Assembly (NCBI GenBank): GCA_013146195.2
Contig: CM028379.1
Location: 109,796,168-109,860,167 of the forward strand
Length of the DNA: 64,000 bases
DNA from: Codonopsis lanceolata
Lineage: Eukaryota; Streptophyta; Magnoliopsida; Asterales; Campanulaceae
Reading direction: 5' to 3'
The notes beneath the pieces were generated by a model, which made no database searches, was not told the DNA's origin, and saw only the letters and a list, made by a program, of their open reading frames with translations. This document shows, in pieces, positions 35,536 through 47,140 of this stretch. Each line of letters begins with the position of its first letter. Position 1 is the stretch's first letter. The position numbers and the translations under genes are program-made.

Positions 35536-36126
35536 CTAGGGTGACATTGTGAGTTTACCATTTTTCACATTAATCATTGTATTGGCGGTTGCCATAAATG
35601 GTACGCCTAACAATATTGGGACTTCATTATTGGTGCATATCTTCCTTTCCATCTCTAGAACCACAAAGTCAACTGGTATGATTAATTTATCAACCTGAAC
35701 TAGGATATCTTCCACTATACCCAAAGGATATTTAACTGAACGATCATCTAATTGCAATTGCATAGTAGTGGGTTTTAGTTCTCCTAAACCTAACTGTTTA
35801 TAGACCGCAAAAGGCATCAAATTAATACTTGCTCCTAAATCTAGCATTGCTTTCATCTTTTTAGAGCTTCCCAAGGAGACTTGGATATTAAAACTACCTG
35901 GGTCTTTCAACTTAGGTGGTAATTCGGGTTGTAAAACAGAACTTACGTTTTCAGAAACAACAATCTTTTCATTGTTTTCAAACTTGTGTTTCTTAGAGTG
36001 AAGATCTTTGAAAAACTTTGCATAAGCTGGAATATTTTTAATAACATTAAGCAAAGGTAAATTAACATTTACTTTGGATAACATATTATAAATTTCCGTG
36101 AATTGTTTGTCCATTCGGTTTTTCAC
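35536..36126 (-). pseudogene. Athila aspartic protease
   Basis: The frame contains KDPGSFNIQVSLGSSKKMKA and the active site MLDLGASINLMPF, where plant Athila proteases read D-LGAS (Asp present), followed by YKQLGLGELKPTTMQLQLD and VPILLGVPFMATANTMI. The flap and C-terminal hydrophobic segments fit a retropepsin. Upstream NVIKNIPAYAKFFKDLHSKK is a conserved pre-protease block. A frame change separates it from the zinc-knuckle part at 36434. Confidence 0.87.
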
Positions 36127-36433
36127 AAGTCTTCTTGGAAACGGAATTGGAGGAACATAGGGTGGTGGAGCAAAAAAGGTTCCTCTTCTTCTTGATCCAA
36201 CTCTTTTTCAACTTCAATTGTATTATCTTTATTTTGAATTCCTTTTTCTTGTTCCTTATTTGGAACATCTACTTCTACTTCTACTTCTTTTTCTACCTCT
36301 TGATTACTTAAGTCATTAATCTATTTATTACTATCACTATCTTTTTCAATTTCCTTTTCAATTTTTTCTTTCTGTGAGGCACATTAGAAGAAGGATCGAG
36401 ATCACTTACCTCTTCACCTATCACCTTACCGCT

Positions 36434-36977
36434 TCAAGCAAGACGGTGATTGACTTGGCTTGCTCGCGGTTGACTAGGGAACTTCCCTTCTTCTCTTTTA
36501 TCAACTTCTGAATTTGCAATGTGTTTCTTTAGATTTTCAATTTCTTCAAGCATGTACTTCATCAAAGCTGCTTGACCTTTACTAGCTACTTCTTGCTTGG
36601 GAACTTCTTCAATTCTCAACTGATTTTGATTTGGCAACTGTGGAGGTTGTGGTGGTTGAGGTTGGAATTGTTGAGGTTGCAAAGGCTTATTTCCTCCCAA
36701 GAAAAGTTAGGATGATTCCTCCAACCAGGATTATATGTGTTTGAATAAGGATCATTCCTTGGCCTTTGAGGGTACATATTCATAGCATTAGCCTGTTCAG
36801 AATACATAGCACTTGACGGACAAAAATTAGTAGCATGAGAATATAATCCACACAAGGCACATGCTTCTTGAATTTGCCAATTTTCAAATTGAGCTTGTGT
36901 ATTTGAATTATCTTGCAATTGATATAGGCTCCTATTTTTACCTCTAGCACTTTTCTTTGGGAATTAATACTTAGCAT
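36434..36977 (-). pseudogene. Athila gag C-terminus with zinc knuckle
   Basis: Shows CALCGLYSHATNFCPS, an atypical nucleocapsid knuckle (C-X2-C-X4-H-X4-C). A Pro/Gln-rich tract (QPQQFQPQPPQPPQLPNQNQ) and a coiled-coil-like KYMLEEIENLKKHIA follow. It is split over three frames with the first gag part at 37037-37828. The knuckle would bind element RNA. Confidence 0.8.
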
Positions 36978-37036
36978 CTCAAATAATTCTTCTAGTGCTT
37001 CGGTGTCATTCTATTAATAGAACCACCACCGCACTA

Positions 37037-37828
37037 TCAACCATAGTTTGTAAGCTTTGGCGAAAGACCATGATAAAATTGAAGCACTAACACATGTTGA
37101 GCCAAATTATGATGAGGACACATAATGAGATGATTTTTAAATCTATCCCATGACTCATGAAATGTTTCACCTGGTTCATTTTGGAATGACATGATTTGTT
37201 TTCTATACTCCATAAGAGATGCATGTTTGTAAAATTTACTCATAAACAAATCATATAATTGAGCCCAAGTATAAACACTATTTGGTGTTAGGTTCATAAA
37301 CCATCTCTTTGCCAATTCTTTTAATGCACTGGGAAAATATTTCATTTTGATTTGATCTTCAATCAACCCTCCTAAAGGAAAAGTACTCATCATGTATTCA
37401 TATTCTCTTAAGAAACTGACAGGATCTTCATGGGGCATCCCATGAAAAGATGGTATGGCATTAAAATAATGACCTTTTAACTCAAAATTCCTAACAGCAT
37501 CTGGCAAGACTAAACATGATGTCACAACATTTAATGAAGGTCTACTAAAGTCATTAATAGTTCTTTGATTTATCACTACTTCCATATTTCTTCTTGCAGG
37601 CTCTTCTTCTCTTTGATTCCTATTGACTGGGTCAACTAGGTTTTCAGGATTACGATTATTGTTATTTTCTTCCATTGTAGGATCAACCAGAGGATCCTCT
37701 TGATTCAATTGGTCTTGATTATCAAACTCGGGAGCTAGATTTTCAAAAACTTCTTGATTTCTTCTAACAATATTTATATCTTGATTTAAGTCTACCAATT
37801 TAGGATTCAAAGATCTACGACCGTGCAT
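37037..37828 (-). pseudogene. Athila gag (capsid domain)
   Basis: The ORF starts at ATG 37828 (MHGRRSLNPKLVDLNQDINI), about 180 bp downstream of the 5' LTR. The retrotransposon gag domain is plain: NFELKGHYFNAIPSFHGMPH, MKYFPSALKELAKRWFMNL, WAQLYDLFMSKFYKHA, ESWDRFKNHLIMCPHH and VLQFYHGLSP. This is the capsid-forming part that packages element RNA in the cytoplasm. The frame ends LTNYG followed by breaks. Confidence 0.9.
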
Positions 37829-37984
37829 AAAAATAATTTAAAGCAATTTAAAAACAACTAACTATTAAAATAAAATAAAATCTTTTTGTATTTTTATTTT
37901 TATGAAAACTGAAAATTAAACTAAAAACTAAATTAAATTAAAAACTACGCTACCAACAAACTAACTACGTGAACTAGCTTGTCC

Positions 37985-38005
37985 CCGGCAACGGCGCCAA
38001 AAACT
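37985..38005 (-). other. primer-binding site of the Athila element (tRNA-Asp type)
   Basis: Minus strand TTGGCGCCGTTGCCGGGGA lies four bases from the 5' LTR end. It matches the well-known Athila PBS complementary to tRNA-Asp. Confidence 0.85.
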
Positions 38006-39277
38006 TGATCGATGTTTTAATTAATCTTTTTCCTTGCAAGTGGACAAGACTATTATAGAATAGTATTGGAAGCAAGGGTCGAACCCACAGAGACAAGTGA
38101 TCACGAACAGTGCAATTTATCGATAGCAAATTATTAATCTAAAGGGGTTTTTATGTTTAATTCTACTCTAATCTACTATTTATAGATGTTTAACTAATTA
38201 GACAGTAATAACAGATATGAAGATCTTATGGTGAGTGGCAATCTAGGATTCCGGGTTTCACTTATATCTCCTTTATGTTCAATTCATAATAATGTCATTC
38301 AATGTCTTGGGTTCGTTCACTAAAAATAGATATAGTCGTTGAACAATTGGTTCGATCTCCATCCCATAAAATTCATCCATTCTATATCCTAAGCACAGGA
38401 ACTGTCAATCTAGCTGTCACCTAGATTTATGATCTATCTGTCACCTAGATCATGTAAGAACATGGTCCTAACTTATCACTCTCGTGCATCGATAGGTCCA
38501 ATTTATTGTGTTGGTGAGCCAGTGTACGACATATGCACTTGGTCATGCAGTTATCCGCACCTCTAAGCCTTTATTATTTGCGATTACATTCATTTGTTCA
38601 AAGCAAAATAATATAGGGATTGATAAACAACACAATCAACAAGCATTGAATGAACATAAATAAGAATCAAAACATAAATTTGATACAAGTTACCTCCCAC
38701 CTCCTAGATTATGGATGATTTAGTTCATCATAGACAATGAATAGCACATGGAGATGATTGGATACATGATTTGATCTTCAATACTTGAAATTACATAATC
38801 TAACTATGTTATACAATCTAAAAACTACCTAAAATCTATTAAAGAGAGCTTCCAGCCGTCCTCCTTATGCTTTGGCTCGGCATCTGGCTTCTATATATAC
38901 TCGGGAGTTGTGTTTCAATCGAACTGCTGTGTGAAAATCCGAAATAGTCGCATTCTGACTACCTTGCGGTCGCAAGGTGCTGGATACCTTGCGTGAGGTC
39001 TCATGTCCGAAATCCTTTGTTTACCTTTGCGGTTCGCAAGGTCGAGGCACCCATCCGCAAGGTGTCCGATCGGCGATCTTCATCTTTTCTTCATTTATTC
39101 CTTATTGGCCCTTCTTGAAATTTGCACTTAAAACCCTAGAGTTTAGCGTATTTTCACAAATAACCCTGAAACTTACAAAACTCACCGAAAGCATATATTA
39201 GTAACCAAGAGACTCGTGAAATAGCATAATTTAAGTCATAGAAGTATATAAAATCGACGTATAAAATACATCGATCA
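38006..39277 (-). mobile_element. 5' LTR of the Athila element
   Basis: The LTR is 1272 bp, TGATCGATG to CATCGATCA. Its palindrome area (38961-39062) is partly deleted relative to the 3' LTR: accttgcggtcgcaaggt (38961-38978) survives intact, the second pair is shortened. A TATA-like tatatata at about 38891-38899 lies downstream on the minus strand. Confidence 0.9.
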
Positions 39278-39376
39278 GTCGCTCACCGCCTGGAATCAAC
39301 CAAACCAGTTGCTGAACCCTCGACTCCTTGCGCTTTACGCCTCAGGCGCAAGAAGTGCACGCCTTTTTCAACTATG

Positions 39377-39412
39377 GTTAGAAGAAGAGAAAAGGATTTG
39401 AAAGCTGTAACC

Positions 39413-39468
<56 letters not shown>

Positions 39469-39541
39469 CGTGATAAAACATTATACATCAAGACCCCCAA
39501 ACATATACCTTATACCAAATAGACCCTCAATACTTCTAACA
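39377..39541 (-). mobile_element. 5' LTR of copia element B, outer part
   Basis: The minus strand starts TGTTAGAAGTATTGAGGG (39541), parallel to the 3' LTR at 16322. The central region is almost identical to 16248-16318. A (TA)n expansion (39416-39465) replaces the short TA run of the other LTR. The inner tip is at 25589-25597. Confidence 0.75.
39416..39465. repeat. (TA)n microsatellite inside copia B LTR
   Basis: About 50 bp of TA. The paired LTR has only about ten bases of TA here, so the run expanded after insertion. Confidence 0.95.
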
Positions 39542-39559
39542 CACATGTATAAGGGCAAG

Positions 39560-40299
39560 TTTTTTTATAATATAGATTAAGCCAAATCTTTCAAAGAAAT
39601 CACTTTGGATGGAGTAGAAAGCATCAGGCTACAAATCAAGGGAGAAGATTGTAAAAGATACAAGGGAGAAGATTCATCTCTAAGCAGGGAGAAAATCTTT
39701 CGACGTGATATACTCCTTGGAGAAAAATGGGTTTTGTTTTCGGTGGTTAGAACGAAGCAGAGGTAGAGTCCATGAGATTGCTCTTTCTTTCAACGAAATA
39801 CTTTGGGTCTGCGAATGGATGATAAAGGTGTCCTCGTTCAGAGACATGTTTTGGAAGAAAATTTCAGCGAAATGGCACGAGGTAATGTTGCCTAAGGAAA
39901 GGAACGAACACGGATTTTATAAGTGCATATCTGTTAAGGGGAAAGGTAGTCCTTCCAAGATTTATGTCCCGGCGGTGGTGAAGGTGGGAGGATGGGACAT
40001 GATGGCGAGCAAAATTCGGAGGTTCACTTTGTCTAAACTTGGTCCTGCGAGGTCCACAAAATCTTACAAGGATGTGGCGGAAATTCCCCCTTGGCCAGAC
40101 TTAAGTATGATCGCGTACAACAATTCAGGGGACTCTCAAGTTAATTTCGAGATAGAGGATAAGTCCTGCAGGGGTAATTTGGAGTTTTGGAAAGGTGTTT
40201 GGTAGGCTGGGTGGGGGAGCAATGTCCTATCCCAGCATGGTATGAAATACAAAACAGGGTCAATTACAGGTGGAAGACTCCGGGAGGTGTTAAAGTGAA
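39560..40299 (+). pseudogene. L1-type LINE A, ORF1 N-terminal part
   Basis: The plus-strand frame reads FDVIYSLEKNGFCFRWLERS, GRVHEIALSFNEILWVCEWM, FYKCISVKGKGSPSKIYVPA and VKVGGWDMMASKIRRF. It ends VKVN at 40299 and is continued by VKDMSGTYFLLEFPSKEEA after the solo LTR. This is the N-terminal region of plant L1 ORF1 proteins, upstream of the DUF4283 domain. There are breaks around 39680 and 40205. Copia B's LTR ends at 39541, close to the 5' limit, so the LINE start is uncertain. Confidence 0.7.
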
Positions 40300-43200
40300 T
40301 GTAAGACCCCGAACCTTCGTGTATTTGACTTTCTCGTTTTGCTTGTCGTTTAACCGTGACCTCACTTACTAAACTTGAGGAAAGAACCTTGATTTGTGTA
40401 GGTAGGCTATCTAGAAGTCAATACCTTAATTCCATATGTTCCATAGACTTTAACTAGTTAAAGTTACAAGTTAAATATCCGACGCTGTTCATTCGTTACT
40501 TGACTCGGTTGAGAGTTTTCTCGCGTAGTGTGAGAACCCAAACCCCTTTACATGTATAAAATCATTATAGCATGTTTATTGTATGTCTTAACATGCTAGA
40601 GACTTCGTTTCATTCATTTCATGCTTGCATTAAGTTGGTTATAATCATAGTAGAGTGATTGCCTTCCATGCGTTGCATGCTTTGTTGTTAATGCGTTGAG
40701 TGTTCGTCTTAGCATGTTAGCACTTAACTAGGTCTCATTGGAGTCTTAGTACCTTGCATATGAGATTTATAATGTTCATCTTGATCATAGTATGCTTGGT
40801 TGAAAGTTTGGAAGCTTAGTTGCATCGTTTGAGTCTTAGGGTTTCTCGTGTTTGCCTTCGTTGCTTGTATTGTTTGTGCTTTCAACTTGCGAGAAGTTCA
40901 TTTAAGTTCTAGACCAAGTGTACTAGTATTTCTCATGCTTGCACAACCAATGTTCATAGATTTGTTGCATTTGGAAATAAGATGACCAACATATCACTTC
41001 ACAGATTCAGTCCTGTTTTTGGGCGAACTTCGGGAAAATTCTGGTACCAATCTACTAAAGAGAATTTTCTAAAAATTTAGTATGTTTTACCTTCATATGT
41101 TAGGTTACTCCCTGTAAAATTTGGTAATTTTCCAAGGTGTCTAAGTACCTCATTTAGGTCTTGACTTACGGCTGTGCCAGAATTCTATTTTCAGGAAATC
41201 AGCTTCTGTACTTGATTTTGTTGTAACTTTATTTTGATGAATATAAGTCCAAATTGAGTAATTTAAAATTCTAAAATATATTTTAATGAGTCTACTTTCA
41301 GAAAAATCAAAAATCACCTCATTTGGAGTTGTGAGCTATTTATGGTCGATTTTACAAGATCGACTGTCCAGTAACAACAATCTGGAAATTGGTCAGAAAT
41401 TCACACATACGGGTTTTTTGGTAAGTTTTGGTTGATGACCCTCCTACCCTTGGCCCTTGGACGTCCAAAGTGACTTGAGCCTCCCTTGTTGACCTTAGTC
41501 AAACCTCTCTAAACCCTTGGATGAGTCCTTATCAAGGGCTTGCATCCCTTGGCCAATAGGAAGCCATATAACCTCCATCACTTGGATTATGGTTTTCTTG
41601 GGAAGTATATAAACCAATTTTCAGCCTTGGCAGCCATTAGTGATCACCAAGCTTCAGATTTACAGAGAGTAAGTCTCCATTTTCGTCCATAGGAAGAACC
41701 CTAACTTGAGTGACCATTTGCCGGAGTTCCGGTGATCCGATCGGCGATCCGAGACCGCCGAATCGAAGGCCTTGCTCTCCTCTACAACAATCCTTGGTTT
41801 AATCTTCCTTCCATCCTTTATTCATAGGCTTAAGGTGAGTTGACAATTCCCAGAATTTTCATGTTAAATATTATGACATGTTCCCTTCATTAATGTTGTT
41901 CTAATCATGCTTAGGAACACTTTTTGTGAAGTAGAATCCTCCAATTCAATCTATGAAATGTGTGTAGGATTTTATGATTTCTTTATGAAGTTGTGATTTT
42001 GACTTTGTGCAAAGCATGAATGTTGTTCTATATGAGCCTAGGATCAACTCTTGTGAAAGAATATGTTTCAATTGTAGGTTTAACAAAATCACCGATTCTA
42101 GGGTTTGAAATTCGGGAATGTGTTTATGGCTAGTTTAAGGTCATGAGCGGCTTAGTTATTAAGTTCTAAATGAGCGGAGAACATAGAATTGAGCAATGGG
42201 ATGCATTTAGTATCTATGCTCCACTTGGTTGAATTTTAGAAATGACTCACCGGAGTTGAGATTAGGGAGTTATTGAACAATACCGACTCCACATTCGATC
42301 CCTACGGACGTTTGTAGTATGTTAGACTAATGTATTAGTTTACGTGACTCTGGGATGAATTGAAATGCATGTTTGATATGTGTGCTTATAAGACTCAATC
42401 GAGTTCCTATGCGGTTTATATGATTGTGTGAAAGAAATGCATAATTGAGAGGATTTCGATTGAGACTATCTTTAGTACTCTATACATGGAGTCTACTTGT
42501 ATAAGTCGCTAGGATAACCATGTTGTTATTTAAGACTCACCGGTATGGTTTGACCTTACGGGTTATTACCGCTCTAGTGTTGCTTAAGTCTTTGACTACT
42601 ATCAACTTTTGCGTTATTGAATGAGTTACTACTCTAGGAAGAGTTTAGTAAATGGCTTCATGATCCTAGACTAACGGAGTAGTCTTGGATAGTACATAAT
42701 GGACTGATGGTTAAATTGTGACTCTGCTGAATTTCATAAATGAATATGGAATACTGTGTATATTTTATATTATGACTAAATGCATGATTTCGTACATTGT
42801 CAAGAATTGATTCTTCTACGTGTTTCTATGATATGACTTATGAGCATATTGAATGTATTTGCCTTCGTGCCCGATACGTTCTCTGTTAATGAATTGTGGT
42901 GAACTTGGATTCTACTATTAAGTGGAATTATGAATCAAAATTGAAATAAGCTTGATTTCACAATAATCAACTTAGGCTTCCCTTATATAATTGACTTGGA
43001 ACTTTGAACTAAGATTCCTAAATGGAACGAGAACCTTGCTATGCCTCAAACGAGAACATAGAGAAGAGTCTTCGAACACATATAGTGTTCAAACTCTATT
43101 TGGTTGGAATTGTAGTAAAGACTCAACAAAGTCGAGTTAAGGAACAATTGAACCTTACGAGGATTGTGGTGAGATCTTATGATAATTATATTCCATTTGA

Positions 43201-45103
43201 CTAGATTACTAGCTCTTGGGACTTGAATCAAATAGAGTGAACAACTTGACACTTATGATTTAGAGACTCAAATGATCTCCTTTTGTGGTTATGTGATTAT
43301 TGTAACAATGTGCATAATCGTATGAGTTTAGTAGATCATTATATCTACTTGAGAATTAGCAAGTAAACATCTACTTGTGCATTGCATATAAGTCCAGTTG
43401 GCATTACTTGAGTTTTCATGTTGAAGGTGGGACGATGCATTGTATTCACGAATTATGGGATTCGTGGTTGCAATGTATCGCCGTACCGGATTCGGTTTTC
43501 ACACACCCCTACACTGCTAGCTACAGTGGGGAAGTAGCCCCCTTTGTCGTAACCAATTGAGCACATTGGCTAGTGCTATTTTCCCGAGAAGAGAGCTCGG
43601 TACTTTGATACCTGAACACGGGTATCAGTGACACGATATGATTAACAATTGTGATTGCAGGAGCAATACGACGAAAGTGATTTGGTATCTTCTCTATCCT
43701 TTATGTGGCTTACTATGGGCACTTATGTGATAACAAAGTGTTAGTGAACATGAGATCTTATTGACCATGTTTGTGTTGGTTGGTGTTATATGGAAGACTT
43801 GAAATGTGTATATACATATACACACTTATACATGACTAATATATGAGAGAATTGATATGTATATATAGAGATATACATCCTTATATATGAGATTTATATA
43901 TATGAAAGACTTGATGTGTATATATATATAGATATGCACACTTATGCATGATGATTATATGGGAGATTTGATATGTATATATAGAGACATACATACTAAT
44001 ATAGGTGTATATATATAAATATGCACCCTTACACGTGGTAATAATGTGAATAGCTTGATTTGTATCTATAATGATATGTATATTTGCATATGATGTTTTG
44101 TGGGAACTACCTTCTAATTCGTTTGATTTGTGTTTGAACAGGGAATTACACCCTGGTTCATTTGGATGGTTTAGTAAGTAAGAAGAAATGGGTATCTTGT
44201 GGAGTATCGAAACGATACGACGCCTCCTCACGGGTTTTTCTGTCATTTATAAAATGACACCATGGTTATGTTTATGTTACATAATTATATGTTGCATATA
44301 TATTGTAGTATCGTGTTGGGTCATTATGACTCATCCCGTACTTGTTTCTAGTTGCGATGCGATAGCCGCACCGAGGTCGAGTAGATCATGTAGCGTCTTG
44401 GGTCGATAGATCGAGATTAGAGCGTGTGGTTCGTGTTTGTAGCAGCCGACTTTCCCGAGTAGCAGCTTGTGGAGTCATGTTCCTTTATAGCATTGTCATT
44501 GATGTCATGTACTTTGTTATTCTTGTGAGATCGACTTTTTGTAAAGTTATTTAGACTTTACGGTCGGGTAGAATACTTGAGTATTTGTATTGGTTCTTTC
44601 TTGGGCCGACGTATTGTGTCGTGCCTAGTCCGTGGATTTCGTATTTATTTCAGTTGTCTCCCGGGCACGCAGTAGCTTTGGGGAATTTCTTTATTCTAAT
44701 TTTTATAGTTGTTGGTTGACCCCCGTATGCTTTAGCCGTTGGGTATTTGTTATATCAGGTTGGTTCTTTGTTGAAACGCCGGCCTGGAGTGCCGATGGTT
44801 TGTTCGGCGTCCGCAATGTTGCGGCACGCGAGTTTTGTTTCTCCTCCTTTGAGAGATAATGTCTCACTTGGTTTCATTGGCGTTGGTTTCGAGCTTCATG
44901 CTTGGGACTTCTTTCCTTATTGCTTCCGCTGATTCGATTTTTGAAATACCGTATTTTAGTGCAACTTTATGTTCACGTTTAGAGCGTGTTAGCTCGACTG
45001 TTCGACATGCACTACTATTTAGCAAGTGCTTGTCCTTTTCTTATGTTAGTTCCAGCTGCACGATCTTGGGATTTCGTGTTGGAATCCGGGTCGGGTCGTT
45101 ACA
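40300..45103 (+). mobile_element. solo Tekay-like gypsy LTR (4.8 kb) in LINE A ORF1
   Basis: Perfect 5 bp duplications gtgaa flank it (40295-40299 and 45104-45108). It starts TGTAAGACCCCGAACC and ends GGGTCGGGTCGTTACA. The LINE frame is continuous when it is removed. From 40529 (TGTGAGAACCCAAACCC) it aligns with the LTR at 9341-12385, whose outer end begins at this same phrase. A TATA-like tatataaacc lies at about 41608. Tandem units of about 62-65 bp rich in tatatata fill 43800-44080. No internal gag-pol is present, so it is a solo LTR. Confidence 0.9.
43800..44085 (+). repeat. AT-rich tandem repeat within the solo LTR
   Basis: A unit of about 62-65 bp containing gacttgatatgtatatata-agatatgca and acttatacatga is repeated four to five times with divergence. 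Confidence 0.65.
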
Positions 45104-45757
45104 GTGAAGGATATGAGTGGAACGTATTTCCTGTTAGAATTTCCCTCCAAGGAAGAAGCTGCCCGCATCTTAAATGAGAAAGAATGGTACTTCAACCAAT
45201 CCCGGCTATTCCTTGAGAGATGGAATAATTTTCAGTGTTGCCATAGGAAGGATCGTAAACCTAGCGAGGCATGGGTAAGGGCTGTGGGTCTTCCACTTCA
45301 ACTATGGGGACAGGAAGTCTTTGAGATGATTGGGAAGTTTTGTGGGAGTAGTGTGGCAGTCGATGAAACAACCGAAAAGAAGACAGTTTTGAGATGGGCC
45401 CGGATTCTAGTTTGTTTCAAGGAAAAGTTGCCGGCTTGTATTCGGGTAGGGGTGGAGGTAAGTGCTTTCGCCATCCCTCTTTGGGCAGAAAGAGCTATGG
45501 TTTATAGTCCTTACCAGAAGAAAGGGAGTGGAGGCAGTTTCGTTTCTCAAACAATGGGTTTGAGAGGAGGGAAGATGAGGGGAGGACACGCGCGTAGAGG
45601 GAGAGTAGAGAACCCACATAGACGTAATTCTTATGCTACAGCAGATACAAACAGTTTCAGAAGAGAAAGGGAAGTCACATGGGGTGCAGAACATTTGAAT
45701 TTTAAAAATCAAAAAGCAAAACGGTGGCGTTTCTGGGAGGGGTCGATCTACTGTTAA
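45104..45757 (+). pseudogene. LINE A ORF1 central part, DUF4283 domain
   Basis: The frame continues from 40299: GTYFLLEFPSKEEAARILNE, FLERWNNFQCCHRKD, WVRAVGLPLQLWGQEVFEMI and VLRWARILVCFKEKLPACI. This is the DUF4283 (RNA-binding-like) domain of plant L1 ORF1. A basic Gly/Arg-rich tail (GLRGGKMRGGHARRGRVE) follows. A nucleic-acid chaperone role is known for ORF1 proteins in general. The frame stops at 45757, then degenerates. Confidence 0.78.
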
Positions 45758-47140
45758 CTCAAGATCTAGGGCTTCAACCTGGGCTGGGCCAGGCCACAGA
45801 AAGATTGGTGGGTTTAGAGGCCCACGGTCGTTAAGCAGATCTAATAAAGGTAAAAGAGTTATTAGTGAACAGGCCGTGAAAGATTCAGGTTTGGCCAGTC
45901 AGATGGGGCCAAGGAGTTTAGTTTTGGCCAGGAGATGGGAAATTTAAATGGGGAGGAGGTCCAAGCTAGTGCAGTGGGCACTCTAAGTGGGCTGTTCTTA
46001 TCAGCTTGAATCTCAACCACATAGTCAACACCGAGTGGGTCAAATGGTGGACGAGATAAACCCAGGTACATTGCACCTGGAGAAGGCAGGATACAGAAGA
46101 GAAAACAGGGGATGACAAACAGGGGATGACGAACAGGGGGAATCTGGACTGCATGGAGGTGTGGAGTCAAAGGTCGATGGCTTGAACGATGGGTATAGCA
46201 ATGAGTCGAATGATGTCGTGGTGGAGACCAGACCTCCAGTTGTTAATGGTTTGGGTTCTCAAGTTCCCGATAAGTGTAGGGACAGCTCGCAGGTGAAGGC
46301 CAAAGTGCAGGTGAAGGACAAAGTGCAGATAATTACGGAGCACTCAGGCCTACAGAATTGTTCAAAGGTGTATCAGATAGTGAGCAGACTAGAGTTTTCG
46401 AGAAGGCGGCGTGACCGATTGATAATAGTAATTGCGTACAAAAAGGGGAGGAAGCTTTGTGTGGAGGAGAGGAATTGATTTCAGATGGATCCATGAATGG
46501 AGACCAAAGAGTGCCGGAAGATAGAGATTCGGAGGTAAGCTCTCCAGTCGAGAATGTAGTGGGTTCTCCATAGTCAGATAAGCATACAGATAGCTCAAAG
46601 TTGAGGAATAATGAGAAGATGAATACATCATATTCAGGGACTTCAGACTTGTTTCAAGAAGGTGTACCGGATGGTGAGCATAGTAGCGATAGGGCTGCTG
46701 AGGAAAGACCAAATGTCAACAGAAATTGGGATCGGATGGAGGAGGAAGCTGTGGGTAGAGGGGAGGATGCAAAGACCAACGGGTCATTGGATGGTAATCA
46801 AAATGCACCGGAAGATAGAGAAGTTGAGGACAGATCTCCAATAGGTAATGGCTCGGGCTCTCGAAATTTAGGTCTTCAGGTGGATGGTGCGCTGGGGGTG
46901 GATACAGAGAAGGCTATCACGACTGACTTAGGGTCTCCAGAAGTTATTCAGGAAGTCCCATCGAAGTGTTTGCCGATTTCTATGATCCAACCAGAATGTT
47001 TTTTGGAAGGTGAGATGTTGAAAGAGGGAGAAGATAGATATTTCACTCTGCGTTCAAAAGTCCAGAGTTTTGGCAAATTCTTGGGGGTGTCAAGCAAAGG
47101 TTATGAAGACAAAATCTCAATGTTATTGATGTAAATAGAA
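45758..47140 (+). pseudogene. LINE A ORF1 C-terminal, low-complexity part
   Basis: Broken plus-strand frames (46161-46478, 46601-47134) are rich in Asp, Glu, Ser and Asn, for example EDREVEDRSPIGNGSGS. They end RYFTLRSKVQSFGKFLGVSS. No domain is recognisable, but the position between DUF4283 and the ORF2 remnant and the hydrophilic composition fit the variable tail of ORF1. Frame changes are frequent. Confidence 0.5.

Larger units (their letters stand above)
26420..39277 (-). mobile_element. Athila-lineage Ty3/gypsy element, near complete, 12.9 kb
   Basis: Two LTRs (26420-27736 and 38006-39277) bracket gag, protease, RT, RNase H, integrase and a further ORF, all on the minus strand. PBS and polypurine tract are in place. 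Flanks gtctc (26415-26419) and gtcgc (39278-39282) form a 5 bp duplication with one difference. The tRNA-Asp-type PBS, large size, and extra ORF downstream of integrase place it in the Athila lineage. It inserted into an hAT-like element. The LTRs differ by many substitutions and several small indels, so it is not a recent insertion, and the coding frames are broken. Confidence 0.92.
25598..39376. mobile_element. hAT-like non-autonomous DNA transposon (net ~0.9 kb) carrying a nested Athila
   Basis: The left end is CATAGTTGAAAAATGCGGAAGG (25598); the right end is its complement, ending CCTTTTTCAACTATG (39376). Eight-bp flanks gttggaag (25590-25597) and gttagaag (39377-39384) differ by one base. 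An 8 bp duplication with short imperfect terminal repeats indicates the hAT superfamily. Both ends are rich in gcgc/ggcg words (aggcgc, gcgtaaagcgc). Without the Athila insert it is about 916 bp and encodes no transposase. It contains a duplicated 60 bp block (25920-26035) and a (CTTCGT)n run at 26227-26262. Confidence 0.75.

Noticed and set aside
43800..44246. Minus-strand frame rich in Tyr and Ile
   Set aside because: Product of the AT-rich tandem repeat within the solo LTR.
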